64,000 nt of DNA, from NCBI RefSeq assembly GCF_034675905.1, contig NZ_JAUCCV010000010.1:868001-932000 (forward strand), written 5' to 3'. The notes under the pieces were generated by a model. The model made no database searches, was not told where the DNA came from, and saw only the letters and a program-made list of their open reading frames with translations. Positions 44,937 through 53,327 of this stretch are shown here, one piece after another (the stretch's first letter is position 1; each line of letters starts with the position of its first letter). The translations under genes and the position numbers were made by a program. The stretch is from Castellaniella sp034675905 (GTDB taxonomy: Bacteria; Pseudomonadota; Gammaproteobacteria; Burkholderiales; Burkholderiaceae_B).

Positions 44937-44949
44937 CGGATCAGACATC

Positions 44950-45834
44950 ATGAACACGTGGCCCGAGGAAAGCCTGCAGCAAAGACTGCAGACCGCTCTG
45001 CCGACCTTGCCCAAAGCCCAGCAGCAGGTGGTCGCCGTGTTGCTGGCCGATCCGGCCACCCTGGTCAACCAGACGGTCGAATCGATCGCCGCCCAGGCGG
45101 GGGTATCCATGCCTTCGGTCGTGCGCACCTGCCGCAGCCTGGGTTATGACAGTGTGCGGGAATTCATGCTGGCGCTGGCGCAGGACCTGGCCTTGTCGCC
45201 CCACCATCTGCATCGCAACGTATTGCTCAGCGACGAGGGGCCGGACGTGGCCCGCAAGATCATCCAGGGGGCGATCTCCTCTCTGGCGGCTTTGCAGCGC
45301 CGTCTGGATGTGTCGATCCTGGATCAGGTGGCGCAGCGCCTGGTGTCGGCCTCTCGGGTCGATGCCTACTCGGTGGGGGCGACCTCCGGCTTCATGGCCC
45401 AGGAATTGCAGGCCAGGCTGTTTCGCCTGGGCATCCGCGCCCATGCTTTCACCGATCCCCACCAGCAGCTGATTTCCGCCAGTTCCCTGGACAAACAGGG
45501 GGTGGCCTTCGTGATTTCCCATGTGGGCAGCATGCCCTTCGCCCTGGAAGCCGCCCGCCTGGTGCGCAGCCGGGGCGCCACCGTTGTCGCCCTGACGCAG
45601 CCGGGTACGCCGTTGGCGAAATGCGCCGATCTGTGCCTGGAAGTCTCTGTCCCGCACGACACCACCATGCGGGTGGGGACGGAAGCCTATCTGGCCCATC
45701 TGCTGGTGATCGAGATCCTGATGGTGCGCGTGGCGCAAAACCTGGGGCCGGAAACCCTGGAAAACCTGAAGCAGTTCAAACACGTGCTGGAACAGCACGG
45801 TGTCGACAGCTCCGTCTATACCGGACTTTACTGA
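44950..45834 (+). CDS. RpiR-family transcriptional regulator
   Basis: A 294-residue regulator. The N-terminal RpiR helix-turn-helix (about 1-78) contains VNQTVESIAAQAGVSMPSVVRTCRSLGYDSVREF. The C-terminal SIS domain (about 125-265) usually binds a phosphorylated sugar or related ligand (SVGATSGFMAQELQARLFRLG and SHVGSMPFALEAARLVRSRGATVVALT). Here it lies within an amino-acid cluster, so the ligand may be an atypical one such as a D-amino acid or muropeptide-type compound. It probably acts at the two palindromes near 38.05-38.13 kb. D-aminoacylase starts 3 bp after it. Confidence 0.9.
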   Translation: MNTWPEESLQQRLQTALPTLPKAQQQVVAVLLADPATLVNQTVESIAAQAGVSMPSVVRTCRSLGYDSVREFMLALAQDLALSPHHLHRNVLLSDEGPDVARKIIQGAISSLAALQRRLDVSILDQVAQRLVSASRVDAYSVGATSGFMAQELQARLFRLGIRAHAFTDPHQQLISASSLDKQGVAFVISHVGSMPFALEAARLVRSRGATVVALTQPGTPLAKCADLCLEVSVPHDTTMRVGTEAYLAHLLVIEILMVRVAQNLGPETLENLKQFKHVLEQHGVDSSVYTGLY

Positions 45835-45837
45835 AAC

Positions 45838-47301
45838 ATGGATGATGCAACACTGACTGTCTTGTGCAATGGCCTGGTGCATGATGGTTCCCAGAACCCC
45901 TTGCGCCGCGCCGATGTCTGGATCCGCGGCGATCGGGTCGTCGCCGTCTGCGAGCCGGGCGCAAGCCCCGTCGCCGATGGCGCCCCGGTCCGGCGCGTGG
46001 ATTGCGCCCGGCGTGTGGTCGCACCCGGATTTGTGGACGTGCATACGCACGATGACGCCATCGTGCTGGACCGGCCCGAGATGTTGCCCAAGCTGTCCCA
46101 GGGCATCACGACGGTGATCGGCGGCAATTGCGGCATTTCGCTGGTGCCTGTGGTGACGAGCGAGCCTGCCGCACCGCTATCCCTGTTGGGGAATCAGCAG
46201 TTCCGCTACCCCGATGTGCCGTCCTATCGGGCGGCGGTCGATGCCGTCCAGCCGGCCGTCAATATCGCCTTGCTGATCGGTCACACGGCGCTGCGCATGC
46301 AGGTCATGGCCGATCTGGACCAGCCCGCCGATGAAGCCGAACTGCAGGCGATGTGCCGCATTCTGGACGACGCCATGCAGGCCGGCGCGGTGGGGCTGTC
46401 GTCGGGCGTGTTCTACCGTCCGGCCTATGCGGCGGACGTCAAGGAACTGGCGGCGTTGGTGCGGGTCGTGGCCCCATATCAGGGCGTCTACGCTACCCAC
46501 ATCCGTGACGAGCTCAAAGGCATCATGGAAGCCATCGACGAGGCCGCCCTGACCGCCCGCATGGGGGGCGCTTTTCTGGTGTTGTCACACCATAAATGCG
46601 CGGGGCCGATGAATTGGGGGCGCACCAAGGAAACCCTGGCCCGCATCGAGCAGCTGGCGCAGCAGCAGCCCATCGGCCTGGATGTCTATCCGTACACGGC
46701 CGGTTCCACTGTGCTGCGCGAAGACCTGGTGGATGGGATCATCGACATCCTGATTACGGGCAGTGCGTCGCATCCCGACATGGCTGGCCGCTACCTGGCC
46801 GATATCGCCGACGATTGGGGCGTGACCCAGGTCGAGGCCTGCCGCCGGCTGCAGCCGGGTGGCGCCTGCTATTTCCAGATGCATCAAGATGACGTGGATC
46901 GGGTCGTCAGCCATCCGCTGACCATGATCGGATCCGATGGCCTGCCTCATGACGAGCGGCCGCATCCGCGCCTGTGGGGCGCCTTTCCCCGCGTGCTGGA
47001 CCAGTATTGGCGGCTCAAGGGCCTGCTGCCGCTGGAACAGGCGCTCTACAAGATGACCGGCCTGTCCGCCGGGCGCTATCATCTGGAAGGCAGAGGGCAG
47101 TTGCAAGCGGGCAGTTTTGCCGACATCGTCGTGTTGGACCCGGACAAGGTGCGCGATTGCGCGACCTATGCCTCGCCCGCCCAGTTCAGCGAGGGGATCG
47201 AGCAAGTCTGGGTTAATGGATGCCTTAGTTATACTGCGCAGGCCCGGGCTTGCGTCGGGCGCGCCGGGCGGTTTGTCGCGCGTGCCGTGCAGGCGTCCTG
47301 A
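45838..47301 (+). CDS. N-acyl-D-amino-acid deacylase (D-aminoacylase)
   Basis: A 487-residue amidohydrolase that cuts N-acyl-D-amino acids to the free D-amino acid and a fatty or acetic acid. Metal ligands are visible: H69-x-H71 (VDVHTHDD), C98 (GGNCGIS), a His in YATHIRDE, one in SHHKCAG and the Asp in SGSDGLPHDERPHPR-type context (IGSDGLPHDE). These match the arrangement known from the Alcaligenes D-aminoacylase (483 aa), including the bridging Cys that replaces carboxylated Lys. It follows the RpiR gene by 3 bp and ends the operon. Confidence 0.92.
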   Translation: MDDATLTVLCNGLVHDGSQNPLRRADVWIRGDRVVAVCEPGASPVADGAPVRRVDCARRVVAPGFVDVHTHDDAIVLDRPEMLPKLSQGITTVIGGNCGISLVPVVTSEPAAPLSLLGNQQFRYPDVPSYRAAVDAVQPAVNIALLIGHTALRMQVMADLDQPADEAELQAMCRILDDAMQAGAVGLSSGVFYRPAYAADVKELAALVRVVAPYQGVYATHIRDELKGIMEAIDEAALTARMGGAFLVLSHHKCAGPMNWGRTKETLARIEQLAQQQPIGLDVYPYTAGSTVLREDLVDGIIDILITGSASHPDMAGRYLADIADDWGVTQVEACRRLQPGGACYFQMHQDDVDRVVSHPLTMIGSDGLPHDERPHPRLWGAFPRVLDQYWRLKGLLPLEQALYKMTGLSAGRYHLEGRGQLQAGSFADIVVLDPDKVRDCATYASPAQFSEGIEQVWVNGCLSYTAQARACVGRAGRFVARAVQAS

Positions 47302-47371
47302 ATAGCGGCAAGACGCACGGTGTGCTTGCGTCCTTGGGGGCATGTCCTGCACCAGACAAGGAAGCATCACC

Positions 47372-49198
47372 ATGACGATCAGCCCCGAATTATCACTGGC
47401 CGGCATCGGCGCCGTCGCCATGGCGGCGCAATGGCTGGCCTGGAAACTGCGCGTACCGGCCATTCTGTTCCTGCTGCTGGCCGGTATCGCGGTGGGGCCG
47501 ATGCTGGGCTGGCTGAATCCGGACGAGCTCTTCGGGCCGTTGCTGTTTCCCATCGTTTCCCTGTCGGTCGCGGTCATTCTCTTCGAGGGCAGCCTGACGC
47601 TGGAATTCCACCAGACCCGGGGCTTGAAGCGCGTCGTGCCGCGCCTGGTGACCAGCGGCGTCCTGATTACCTGGGCAGTAGCCGCGTTTGCCGTGCATAC
47701 GTTTCTGCAGTTCCCCTGGGATCTGGCCATTCTGTTTGGCGCCATCACCTGCGTGACCGGGCCCACCGTCATCGCCCCGTTGCTGAAAACCGTCAAACCC
47801 GTGGCGCCGGTTGCTCATGCCTTGCGTTGGGAAGGCATTCTGATCGACCCGATCGGCGCCATTCTGGCGGTGCTGTCCTACGATCTGATGGTGGCTTTGC
47901 GCACGACACAGGCCTGGAGCCACGCCCTGTGGTCATTGGGGGCCACGACGGCGACCGGACTGTGTTTCGGGGTTGCAGGCGGCTGGCTGCTGGGCAATTT
48001 GCTGCGGCGCGGCTGGGTTCCCGATTCCTTGTTGAATCTGTCGGTGCTGGCCTGCGTCTTTGCCAGCTTTGCCTTGTCGAATACGGTGCAAAGCGAATCC
48101 GGCCTGTTGACTGTGACCGTCATGGGCATCTGGCTGGCGAACCGGCCCGGTATTCCGGTGCGCGACATTCTGGAATTCAAGGAAACTCTCAGCCAGATCC
48201 TGCTCTCGGCCCTGTTCATCCTGTTGGCTGCCCGGGTCGCGCCCAGCCAGTTGTTCGATCTGGGCTGGCCGGCGCTGGCCGTGCTGGTGTGCATGCTGTG
48301 GGTGGGGCGGCCGCTGAAAGTGCTGTTTGCTACCTGGGGATCGAAGCTGAACTGGCGGGAACGGGCTTTGCTGGCCTGGATTGCGCCGCGCGGCATTGTG
48401 GCGGCGGCGGTTTCCGCCCTGTTCGCTTTGCGTCTGGAATCGCTGGATGTGCCGCAGGCCGATCGTCTGTTGCCCATGACCTTCCTGCTCATTATCGGCA
48501 CGGTGATCTGGCAGAGCCTGACGGCGCGTCCCATGGCCCGGTTGCTGAAAGCCGCCGAACCGGATCGGGTGGGGTTCCTGATTTCCGGCGCCAATCCTGT
48601 GGCCCGGGCCCTTGGCCTGGCCCTGCATGAACAGGGCGTACCGGTGCGTCTGTGCGACAGCGACTGGTACAGCCTGTCCAAAGCCCGCATGTTGGGGCTG
48701 CCCACCTATCATGGCAGCCTGGTGTCGGAACATGCCCAGCGCAATCTGGATACCAGCGGTCTGGGCCGCTTGCTGGCCCTGGGCACGCGTGATCACATCA
48801 ATCAACTGATCATGGTGCGCGGTCGCGACGAATTTGGCAAACACAAGGTCTTCAGTCTGCCCTTGTCGTCCGATGGCGCCCCGGCCGAGAAGCATGAACT
48901 GGATCCCGAATATCGAGGCCGCACCCTGTTTGCGGACGGGGTGGGATACTGGAAGCTGTCGAGCCTGTTGGTGGCTGGTGCGCAGGTCAAGGCCACCAAA
49001 CTGTCGGATGCCTTCGATTTTGCACAGTATCGCCGCCAGGATGCGGATCGTGCCGTGATTCCCTTGTTTGCAGTCAATCCAAAGGGGTACGCCATCCCCT
49101 TTACCTTGGATCAGGATCTGCAACCTGCTTCGGGCTGGACCGTGCTCGGTCTGCATATCGATGCCAAGGCGGGGACGCCGGATGCGCAGCTGACCTGA
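47372..49198 (+). CDS. CPA1-type cation/proton antiporter with regulatory C-terminus
   Basis: A 608-residue membrane protein. About 12 N-terminal helices (about 1-400) carry CPA motifs: FEGSLTLEF, TCVTGPTVIAPLL and EGILIDPIGAILAVL with the likely ion-binding Asp, and WIAPRGIVAAAVSALFAL. The C-terminal 190 residues resemble a TrkA-N/RCK-like nucleotide-binding fold (VGFLISGANPVARALGLALHEQGVPVRLCDSD), suggesting ligand gating. It exchanges Na+ or K+ for H+. ATG 47372 has AAGGAAG upstream. It is 70 bp after the D-aminoacylase stop and may have its own promoter. Confidence 0.88.
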   Translation: MTISPELSLAGIGAVAMAAQWLAWKLRVPAILFLLLAGIAVGPMLGWLNPDELFGPLLFPIVSLSVAVILFEGSLTLEFHQTRGLKRVVPRLVTSGVLITWAVAAFAVHTFLQFPWDLAILFGAITCVTGPTVIAPLLKTVKPVAPVAHALRWEGILIDPIGAILAVLSYDLMVALRTTQAWSHALWSLGATTATGLCFGVAGGWLLGNLLRRGWVPDSLLNLSVLACVFASFALSNTVQSESGLLTVTVMGIWLANRPGIPVRDILEFKETLSQILLSALFILLAARVAPSQLFDLGWPALAVLVCMLWVGRPLKVLFATWGSKLNWRERALLAWIAPRGIVAAAVSALFALRLESLDVPQADRLLPMTFLLIIGTVIWQSLTARPMARLLKAAEPDRVGFLISGANPVARALGLALHEQGVPVRLCDSDWYSLSKARMLGLPTYHGSLVSEHAQRNLDTSGLGRLLALGTRDHINQLIMVRGRDEFGKHKVFSLPLSSDGAPAEKHELDPEYRGRTLFADGVGYWKLSSLLVAGAQVKATKLSDAFDFAQYRRQDADRAVIPLFAVNPKGYAIPFTLDQDLQPASGWTVLGLHIDAKAGTPDAQLT

Positions 49199-49240
49199 TC
49201 CGGCAAACGTGGCGGCGTCTGGCCGCCAGACGAATATGCA

Positions 49241-49258
49241 CCGTCATCTGATCGTCAT
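49241..49258 (+). promoter_or_regulatory. Pho box upstream of phoX
   Basis: CCGTCAT-CTGA-TCGTCAT: two 7-bp direct repeats with a 4-bp spacer match CTGTCAT-N4-CTGTCAT at 11 of 14 repeat positions. A candidate -10 (TAGACT, 49269-49274) begins after exactly 10 bp, the standard distance in PhoB-activated promoters. The gene downstream is a phosphatase, as expected for the Pho regulon. Confidence 0.75.
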
Positions 49259-49372
49259 CTTTGCTCGCTAGACTGCGGGCACCGCTTACCTGTCTCTTCT
49301 TGATGGGTACACAGCGCCGGCCTCTGCCGCTGCTGTGCATGCCAAGCCACTTCTGCAAAGCAGGTGACGATC

Positions 49373-51433
49373 ATGAAAGATTTCGATATAGACGACATTT
49401 CCGCCAATCCCTCGCGTCATGAAACGCTAACCCAACTGCAGGGGCGCTTCAGCCGCCGTCGTTTTCTGGCCGGTGGGCTGGGGGGCGGCGCCGTGAGTTT
49501 CCTGGGCGGCATGCTGCCGGTCGCGCAGGCATTGGCCGCCTCAGGTTCGGTGGCGGGCACCGCCGTCGCCCCTACGCTGGGTTTCAAGGCGGTGTCCATG
49601 AGCACCGCCGATACTGTGGTCGTACCGGAAGGCTATGCCCATGCGGTGATCAAGCGCTGGGGAGACCCCCTGCATGCCGGCGCGCCGGCGTTCAAGGGCG
49701 ACGCCAGCGATGATGGGGCGGCCCAGGAACAGCAGGTCGGCTACAACCATGATGGCATGCATTTCTTTCCCATCGATGGCAAGGACGGAGCATCAGGCAG
49801 CGGCACGGAGGGCCTGTTGGTCACTAATCATGAGTACGTCACGCCGCATTATTTCTATCCGGTCGGCGTGCAGCCCGGCGGTTCGGCCTGGTCGCTGGAC
49901 TGGGTCCGCAAGGCCCAGCATGCTCAGGGCGTCTCCGTCACCCATATGCGCCTGGATGCCCAGGGCCAGTGGCAGCTGGTGGCGGATTCCGCCTACAACC
50001 GCAGCATCCATGCCAACACCGCCATCGATATGGTCGGGCCGTCCGCCGGCCATGCCTTGCTGCAGACGCAGGCCGACCCCAGCGGCCGGCAGGCGCGGGG
50101 CACGTTCGGCAATTGCGGCAACGGCTGGACGCCTTGGAACACCTATCTGACCTGTGAAGAAAATTTCACGGACTATTTCGGCGTCGGCAAGCAGGATGAA
50201 ACAGCGGTCGACTATCCGGATGCCGCTTATCGCGCCCACATGCAGCGCTACAAGGGCGGCGGCAAGGGCGCCGATCCGGAGTATGCGTGGGATCTGCATG
50301 ACGCACGCTTTGATTGGACGCAGGAACCCAATGAATACAATCGCCATGGCTGGATTGTCGAGATCGACCCTTTCGACCCCAAGGCGGCGCCGCGCAAGCT
50401 GACTGCGCTGGGGCGGTTCAAGCATGAGAATGCAGCCTTGATGATTGCGCCGGACGGCCATGTGGTGGTCTATATGGGGGATGACCAGCGCAGCGAATAT
50501 CTCTATCGGTTCGTGTCGGACCAGGCCTTTCGCGCAGGAGACACGGCGCATAATCGCCAATTGCTGGAACAGGGCACGCTGTACGTGGCGCGTTTCGATG
50601 CAGGGGCGGATGGCCAGGGCGTTGGGCGCTGGATTCCTCTGGTCTTGGATACGAAGGCGGCTGATGGCCGCCGGCTGGGGGATCTGTTCAACGACGATAT
50701 GGGCGAGTTGCTGATCAAGACCCGCCAGGCGGCAGACGCCGTGGGCGCCACGCCGATGGACCGTCCCGAATGGGTCGCGGTGCACCCGGACCGGCGCGAG
50801 GCCTATGTCACCTTGACCAACAACAGCCAGCGCGGCAGCGGCAAGCCCCGCTGGCCGGGCGGGCCGGCGCATCCCGGAGTGGATGCGGCAAACCCCCGCG
50901 ACAAGAATATCTATGGTCAGATCGTGCGTTGGCGCGAGGTCGGCTCTGAAGCAGCCAATCAGGCATTCACCTGGGACATCTTCCTGCTGGCAGGCAATCC
51001 CGGCGTGTATGATCAGAACGATCCCCGTCGCGGATCCGGCAATGTGACGCCGGACAATATGTTCAACAGCCCGGATGGCCTGGGTTTTGACCCGCAGGGC
51101 CGCTTGTGGATCCAGACGGATGGCAAATACGACAATAGCGGCGAATACGCCGGCCAGGGCAATAACCAGATGCTGGTGGCCGATCCGGTGTCCGGCGAAC
51201 TGCGTCGTTTCCTGAGCGGGCCCAAAGGCTGTGAAGTCACGGGCATTACCTGGACGCCTGACCAGCGTTTCGTCTTCATCAATATCCAGCATCCGGGCGA
51301 AGGCCCGGATCTGGATGATGCCCAGGCCAATCCCGTGTCCGTGTCCCGCTGGCCGGACGGCGCCCAGGCCACGCGCCCGCGTCCCGCCACGGTCGTGATC
51401 TGGAAGCAGGACGGCGGCATCATCGGCTCTTGA
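49373..51433 (+). CDS. phoX: PhoX-family alkaline phosphatase (DUF839)
   Basis: A 686-residue exported phosphatase. The Tat signal SRRRFLAGGLGGG (27-39) targets a folded, metal-loaded enzyme to the periplasm. PhoX binds Fe3+ and Ca2+; matching acidic and Cys-containing segments are seen in LLVTNHEYVTPHYF, GNCGNGWTPWNTYLTCEENFTDYF and PEWVAVHPDRREAYVTLTNN. It releases phosphate from organic esters in phosphate starvation. ATG 49373 was preferred to a GTG 9 bp upstream because of its AGGTGA ribosome-binding site. Pho-regulon control is supported by the box upstream. Confidence 0.92.
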   Translation: MKDFDIDDISANPSRHETLTQLQGRFSRRRFLAGGLGGGAVSFLGGMLPVAQALAASGSVAGTAVAPTLGFKAVSMSTADTVVVPEGYAHAVIKRWGDPLHAGAPAFKGDASDDGAAQEQQVGYNHDGMHFFPIDGKDGASGSGTEGLLVTNHEYVTPHYFYPVGVQPGGSAWSLDWVRKAQHAQGVSVTHMRLDAQGQWQLVADSAYNRSIHANTAIDMVGPSAGHALLQTQADPSGRQARGTFGNCGNGWTPWNTYLTCEENFTDYFGVGKQDETAVDYPDAAYRAHMQRYKGGGKGADPEYAWDLHDARFDWTQEPNEYNRHGWIVEIDPFDPKAAPRKLTALGRFKHENAALMIAPDGHVVVYMGDDQRSEYLYRFVSDQAFRAGDTAHNRQLLEQGTLYVARFDAGADGQGVGRWIPLVLDTKAADGRRLGDLFNDDMGELLIKTRQAADAVGATPMDRPEWVAVHPDRREAYVTLTNNSQRGSGKPRWPGGPAHPGVDAANPRDKNIYGQIVRWREVGSEAANQAFTWDIFLLAGNPGVYDQNDPRRGSGNVTPDNMFNSPDGLGFDPQGRLWIQTDGKYDNSGEYAGQGNNQMLVADPVSGELRRFLSGPKGCEVTGITWTPDQRFVFINIQHPGEGPDLDDAQANPVSVSRWPDGAQATRPRPATVVIWKQDGGIIGS

Positions 51434-51450
51434 AGCCAGGAGAGGAGTGC

Positions 51451-52002
51451 ATGTCCACGCAGCCGCTGACCGATACCCGCCGTCTGTTCTTTGCGCTGTG
51501 GCCCGATGCGGCCGCCGTGACGGAATTGGTCGGCTGGGCCAGGCGAGCCCATGATGTCTGCGGCGGCCGCAGGATGCAGGCCGATACCCTGCACCTGACA
51601 CTGGCGTTTCTGGGATCGGTCGCCGTTGAACGTATTCCGGATCTGATGAATCTGTTGCGGATGCCGCGCGGGCCTGGCGGCTCGCTGGCGCTGGATCATT
51701 TCGGCAGATTCCGGGGGCCGCGCATCGTCTGGGCGGGGTCGTCAGCCCCGGCGCCATGGCTAGCCGCGCTGCATCGGTCTTTATGGCAGGATCTGGCCCG
51801 GCTGGGGTTTCCCTCGGCCGACGAGCCGTTTCGGCCCCATGTGTCCTTGCTGCGCAAGGCTGAGGCGCGTGATCTCTCTTTATTGCCGGCGGTGCGCCCC
51901 ATTATCTGGGCGGCCGACCGCCTGGTGCTGGTGGCGTCCGCCCCCCGCGAGACCGGCTCGTATTACCAGCGGCTGGGGGAATGCAGGCTGGCGGCTGCTT
52001 AA
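51451..52002 (+). CDS. thpR: RNA 2',3'-cyclic phosphodiesterase
   Basis: A 183-residue member of the 2H phosphoesterase superfamily (LigT/ThpR). The two catalytic H-x-T/S-x motifs are HLTL (in LHLTLAFLG) and HVSL (in RPHVSLLRK). It opens 2',3'-cyclic phosphates on RNA ends. ATG 51451 has a GGAGAGGAG ribosome-binding site and lies 17 bp after phoX, so it is probably in the same Pho-regulated transcript. A strong hairpin terminator begins 6 bp after its stop. Confidence 0.9.
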   Translation: MSTQPLTDTRRLFFALWPDAAAVTELVGWARRAHDVCGGRRMQADTLHLTLAFLGSVAVERIPDLMNLLRMPRGPGGSLALDHFGRFRGPRIVWAGSSAPAPWLAALHRSLWQDLARLGFPSADEPFRPHVSLLRKAEARDLSLLPAVRPIIWAADRLVLVASAPRETGSYYQRLGECRLAAA

Positions 52003-52008
52003 AGAACG

Positions 52009-52110
52009 TCCAAACAAAACCGCCAGCCCTGGAGTGAACTGACCCCCAAAAGTTGGACACCGATCCAACTTTTGGGGTGCAGTTCAGGAGGACTGGCGGT
52101 TTTGTTTGGA
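52009..52110. terminator. Bidirectional terminator interrupted by a small insertion
   Basis: Perfect 18-bp arms (52009-52026 and 52093-52110; AACCGCCAG and CTGGCGGTT are their inner parts) with A-tract and T-tract ends terminate both thpR (plus) and tRNA-Thr (minus). If the insert at 52035-52086 and one copy of GGAG are removed, a normal terminator with a 10-base loop (CCCTGGAGGA) remains. Confidence 0.85.
52031..52090. mobile_element. 52-bp palindromic insertion with 4-bp target duplication (MITE-like)
   Basis: TGAACTGACCCCCAAAAG... (23 bp, 52035-52057) and its reverse complement (52064-52086) agree at 21 of 23 positions around a 6-base centre (CACCGA). GGAG flanks both sides (52031-52034 and 52087-52090) as a direct repeat. 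The arms resemble terminal inverted repeats of IS3-family elements. It encodes no protein, so it would depend on an IS elsewhere in the genome. Confidence 0.75.
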
Positions 52111-52117
52111 GTGACTG

Positions 52118-52193
52118 TGGTGCCGGCTAAAGGAATCGAACCCTCGACCTTCTCATTACAAGTGAGCTGCTCTACCAACTGAGCTAAGCCGGC
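52118..52193 (-). tRNA. tRNA-Thr (anticodon UGU)
   Basis: A 76-nt cloverleaf including an encoded CCA end. The acceptor arm pairs GCCGGCT with AGCCGGC, the D arm is GCTC-AGTTGGTA-GAGC, the anticodon loop CTTGTAA gives UGU, and the T loop is GGTTCGATTCC-type. It is very like E. coli tRNA-Thr(UGU). The base pair at the top of the anticodon stem (27-43) is a G-A mismatch. Confidence 0.95.
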
Positions 52194-52225
52194 GAAAGAC
52201 CGTCATTCTACAGGAACAGCAGGCC

Positions 52226-52663
52226 TTATTTGACGATCTTCAGATGAGAGGGTTTGGGACTGTCGGCGGGGGCTTCGCCCGTAGCGGGAGACGCCGTGAC
52301 CGGCGCGGCAGATGCCGGTTGAGCATCATCGCCGCCAGGGTAAGGGTGCGAGGCGACGACCTCGAAACCCATGCCAGCGCCGGTTTCACGAGCGTAGACA
52401 GCGGACACCGCAGCGACCGGCACGAACAGGTGCTCGACCGCCCCATTGAAGCGGGATTCGAATTCGATGTATTCGTTGCCCAAGGTCAGGCGGTTGGTGG
52501 CCAGATGGCTGATATTCAGCGTGATCTGGCCATCATGCACGTGGGCGGCAGGCACCACCGTGTTGGCGTCTACCGTGACCACCAGATAGGGCGTGTAGCC
52601 GTTATCCGTGCACCATTCATGCAGCGCACGGATCAGGTACGGTTTGGTCGACGTTTCCTGCAT
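52226..52663 (-). CDS. sspB: ClpXP adaptor SspB
   Basis: A 145-residue adaptor delivering ssrA-tagged proteins to ClpXP. The N-terminal SspB domain (about 1-110) shows STKPYLIRALHEWCTDNGYTPYLVV and NISHLATNRLTLGNEYIEFESRFNG; a flexible linker leads to the C-terminal SHLKIVK, the ClpX-binding tail. It lies 1 bp after the sspA stop, and the two form an operon. Confidence 0.95.
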   Translation of the reverse strand: MQETSTKPYLIRALHEWCTDNGYTPYLVVTVDANTVVPAAHVHDGQITLNISHLATNRLTLGNEYIEFESRFNGAVEHLFVPVAAVSAVYARETGAGMGFEVVASHPYPGGDDAQPASAAPVTASPATGEAPADSPKPSHLKIVK

Positions 52664-52664
52664 A

Positions 52665-53273
52665 TCAGCGGCGCATGACCTTTTCGGACGGCGTCAGTGC
52701 TTCGATGTAGGCGGGGCGGGAAAACAGGCGTTCGGCGTATTTCTGGATCGGTGCAGCGCTCTTGGGCAGTTCGATGCCGTAGTGCGCCAAGCGCCACAGC
52801 AAGGGGGCCACCGCCACGTCCAGCATGGAAAAATCGTCGCCCAGCATGAATTTGTTTTTCACCAGCAAAGGCGCCAGTTGAGCCAGCCGGTCGCGGATGC
52901 TTGCCCGGGCGGCATCGCGGACTTTTTCGTCTGTGATGCTGCGGTTCTCGAGCGTGGACACGTGCACGAACAGTTCTTTTTCAAAGTTGTACAGGAACAA
53001 GCGCGTGCGGGCCCGCATGATCGGGTCGGCCGGCATCAGCTGGGGATGCGGGAAGCGCTCGTCGATGTATTCATTGATGATGTTCGATTCGTACAGAACC
53101 AGATCGCGTTCAACCAGAATCGGCACCTGGCCGTAGGGGTTCATGACCGCGATATCTTCCGGCTTGTTGTACAGATCGATGTCGCGGATTTCGAAGTCCA
53201 TGCCTTTCTCGAACAACACAAAACGGCAGCGTTGCGAAAAGGGGCAGGTCGTTCCGGAATAAAGCACCATCAT
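52665..53273 (-). CDS. sspA: Stringent starvation protein A
   Basis: A 202-residue RNA-polymerase-associated protein with a glutathione-transferase fold. The N-terminal thioredoxin-like domain (about 1-80; LYSGTTCPFSQRCRFVLFEKGMDF) is followed by an all-helical domain. SspA helps the cell survive starvation and acid stress and can affect virulence genes. It follows petC and precedes sspB on the same strand, the conserved betaproteobacterial order. Confidence 0.94.
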   Translation of the reverse strand: MMVLYSGTTCPFSQRCRFVLFEKGMDFEIRDIDLYNKPEDIAVMNPYGQVPILVERDLVLYESNIINEYIDERFPHPQLMPADPIMRARTRLFLYNFEKELFVHVSTLENRSITDEKVRDAARASIRDRLAQLAPLLVKNKFMLGDDFSMLDVAVAPLLWRLAHYGIELPKSAAPIQKYAERLFSRPAYIEALTPSEKVMRR

Positions 53274-53327
53274 ATTGAAGATTCCAATACAGAAAAAGCA
53301 GGGGATGCGCCCCGAAGGGCGCGCGGG

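Noticed and set aside
49793..51757. 654-codon open frame opposite phoX and thpR
   Set aside because: Shadow of two well-supported genes on the other strand.
52035..52086. A complete insertion sequence at this place
   Set aside because: Only the two terminal repeats are present and the centre is 6 bp, so no transposase is encoded.
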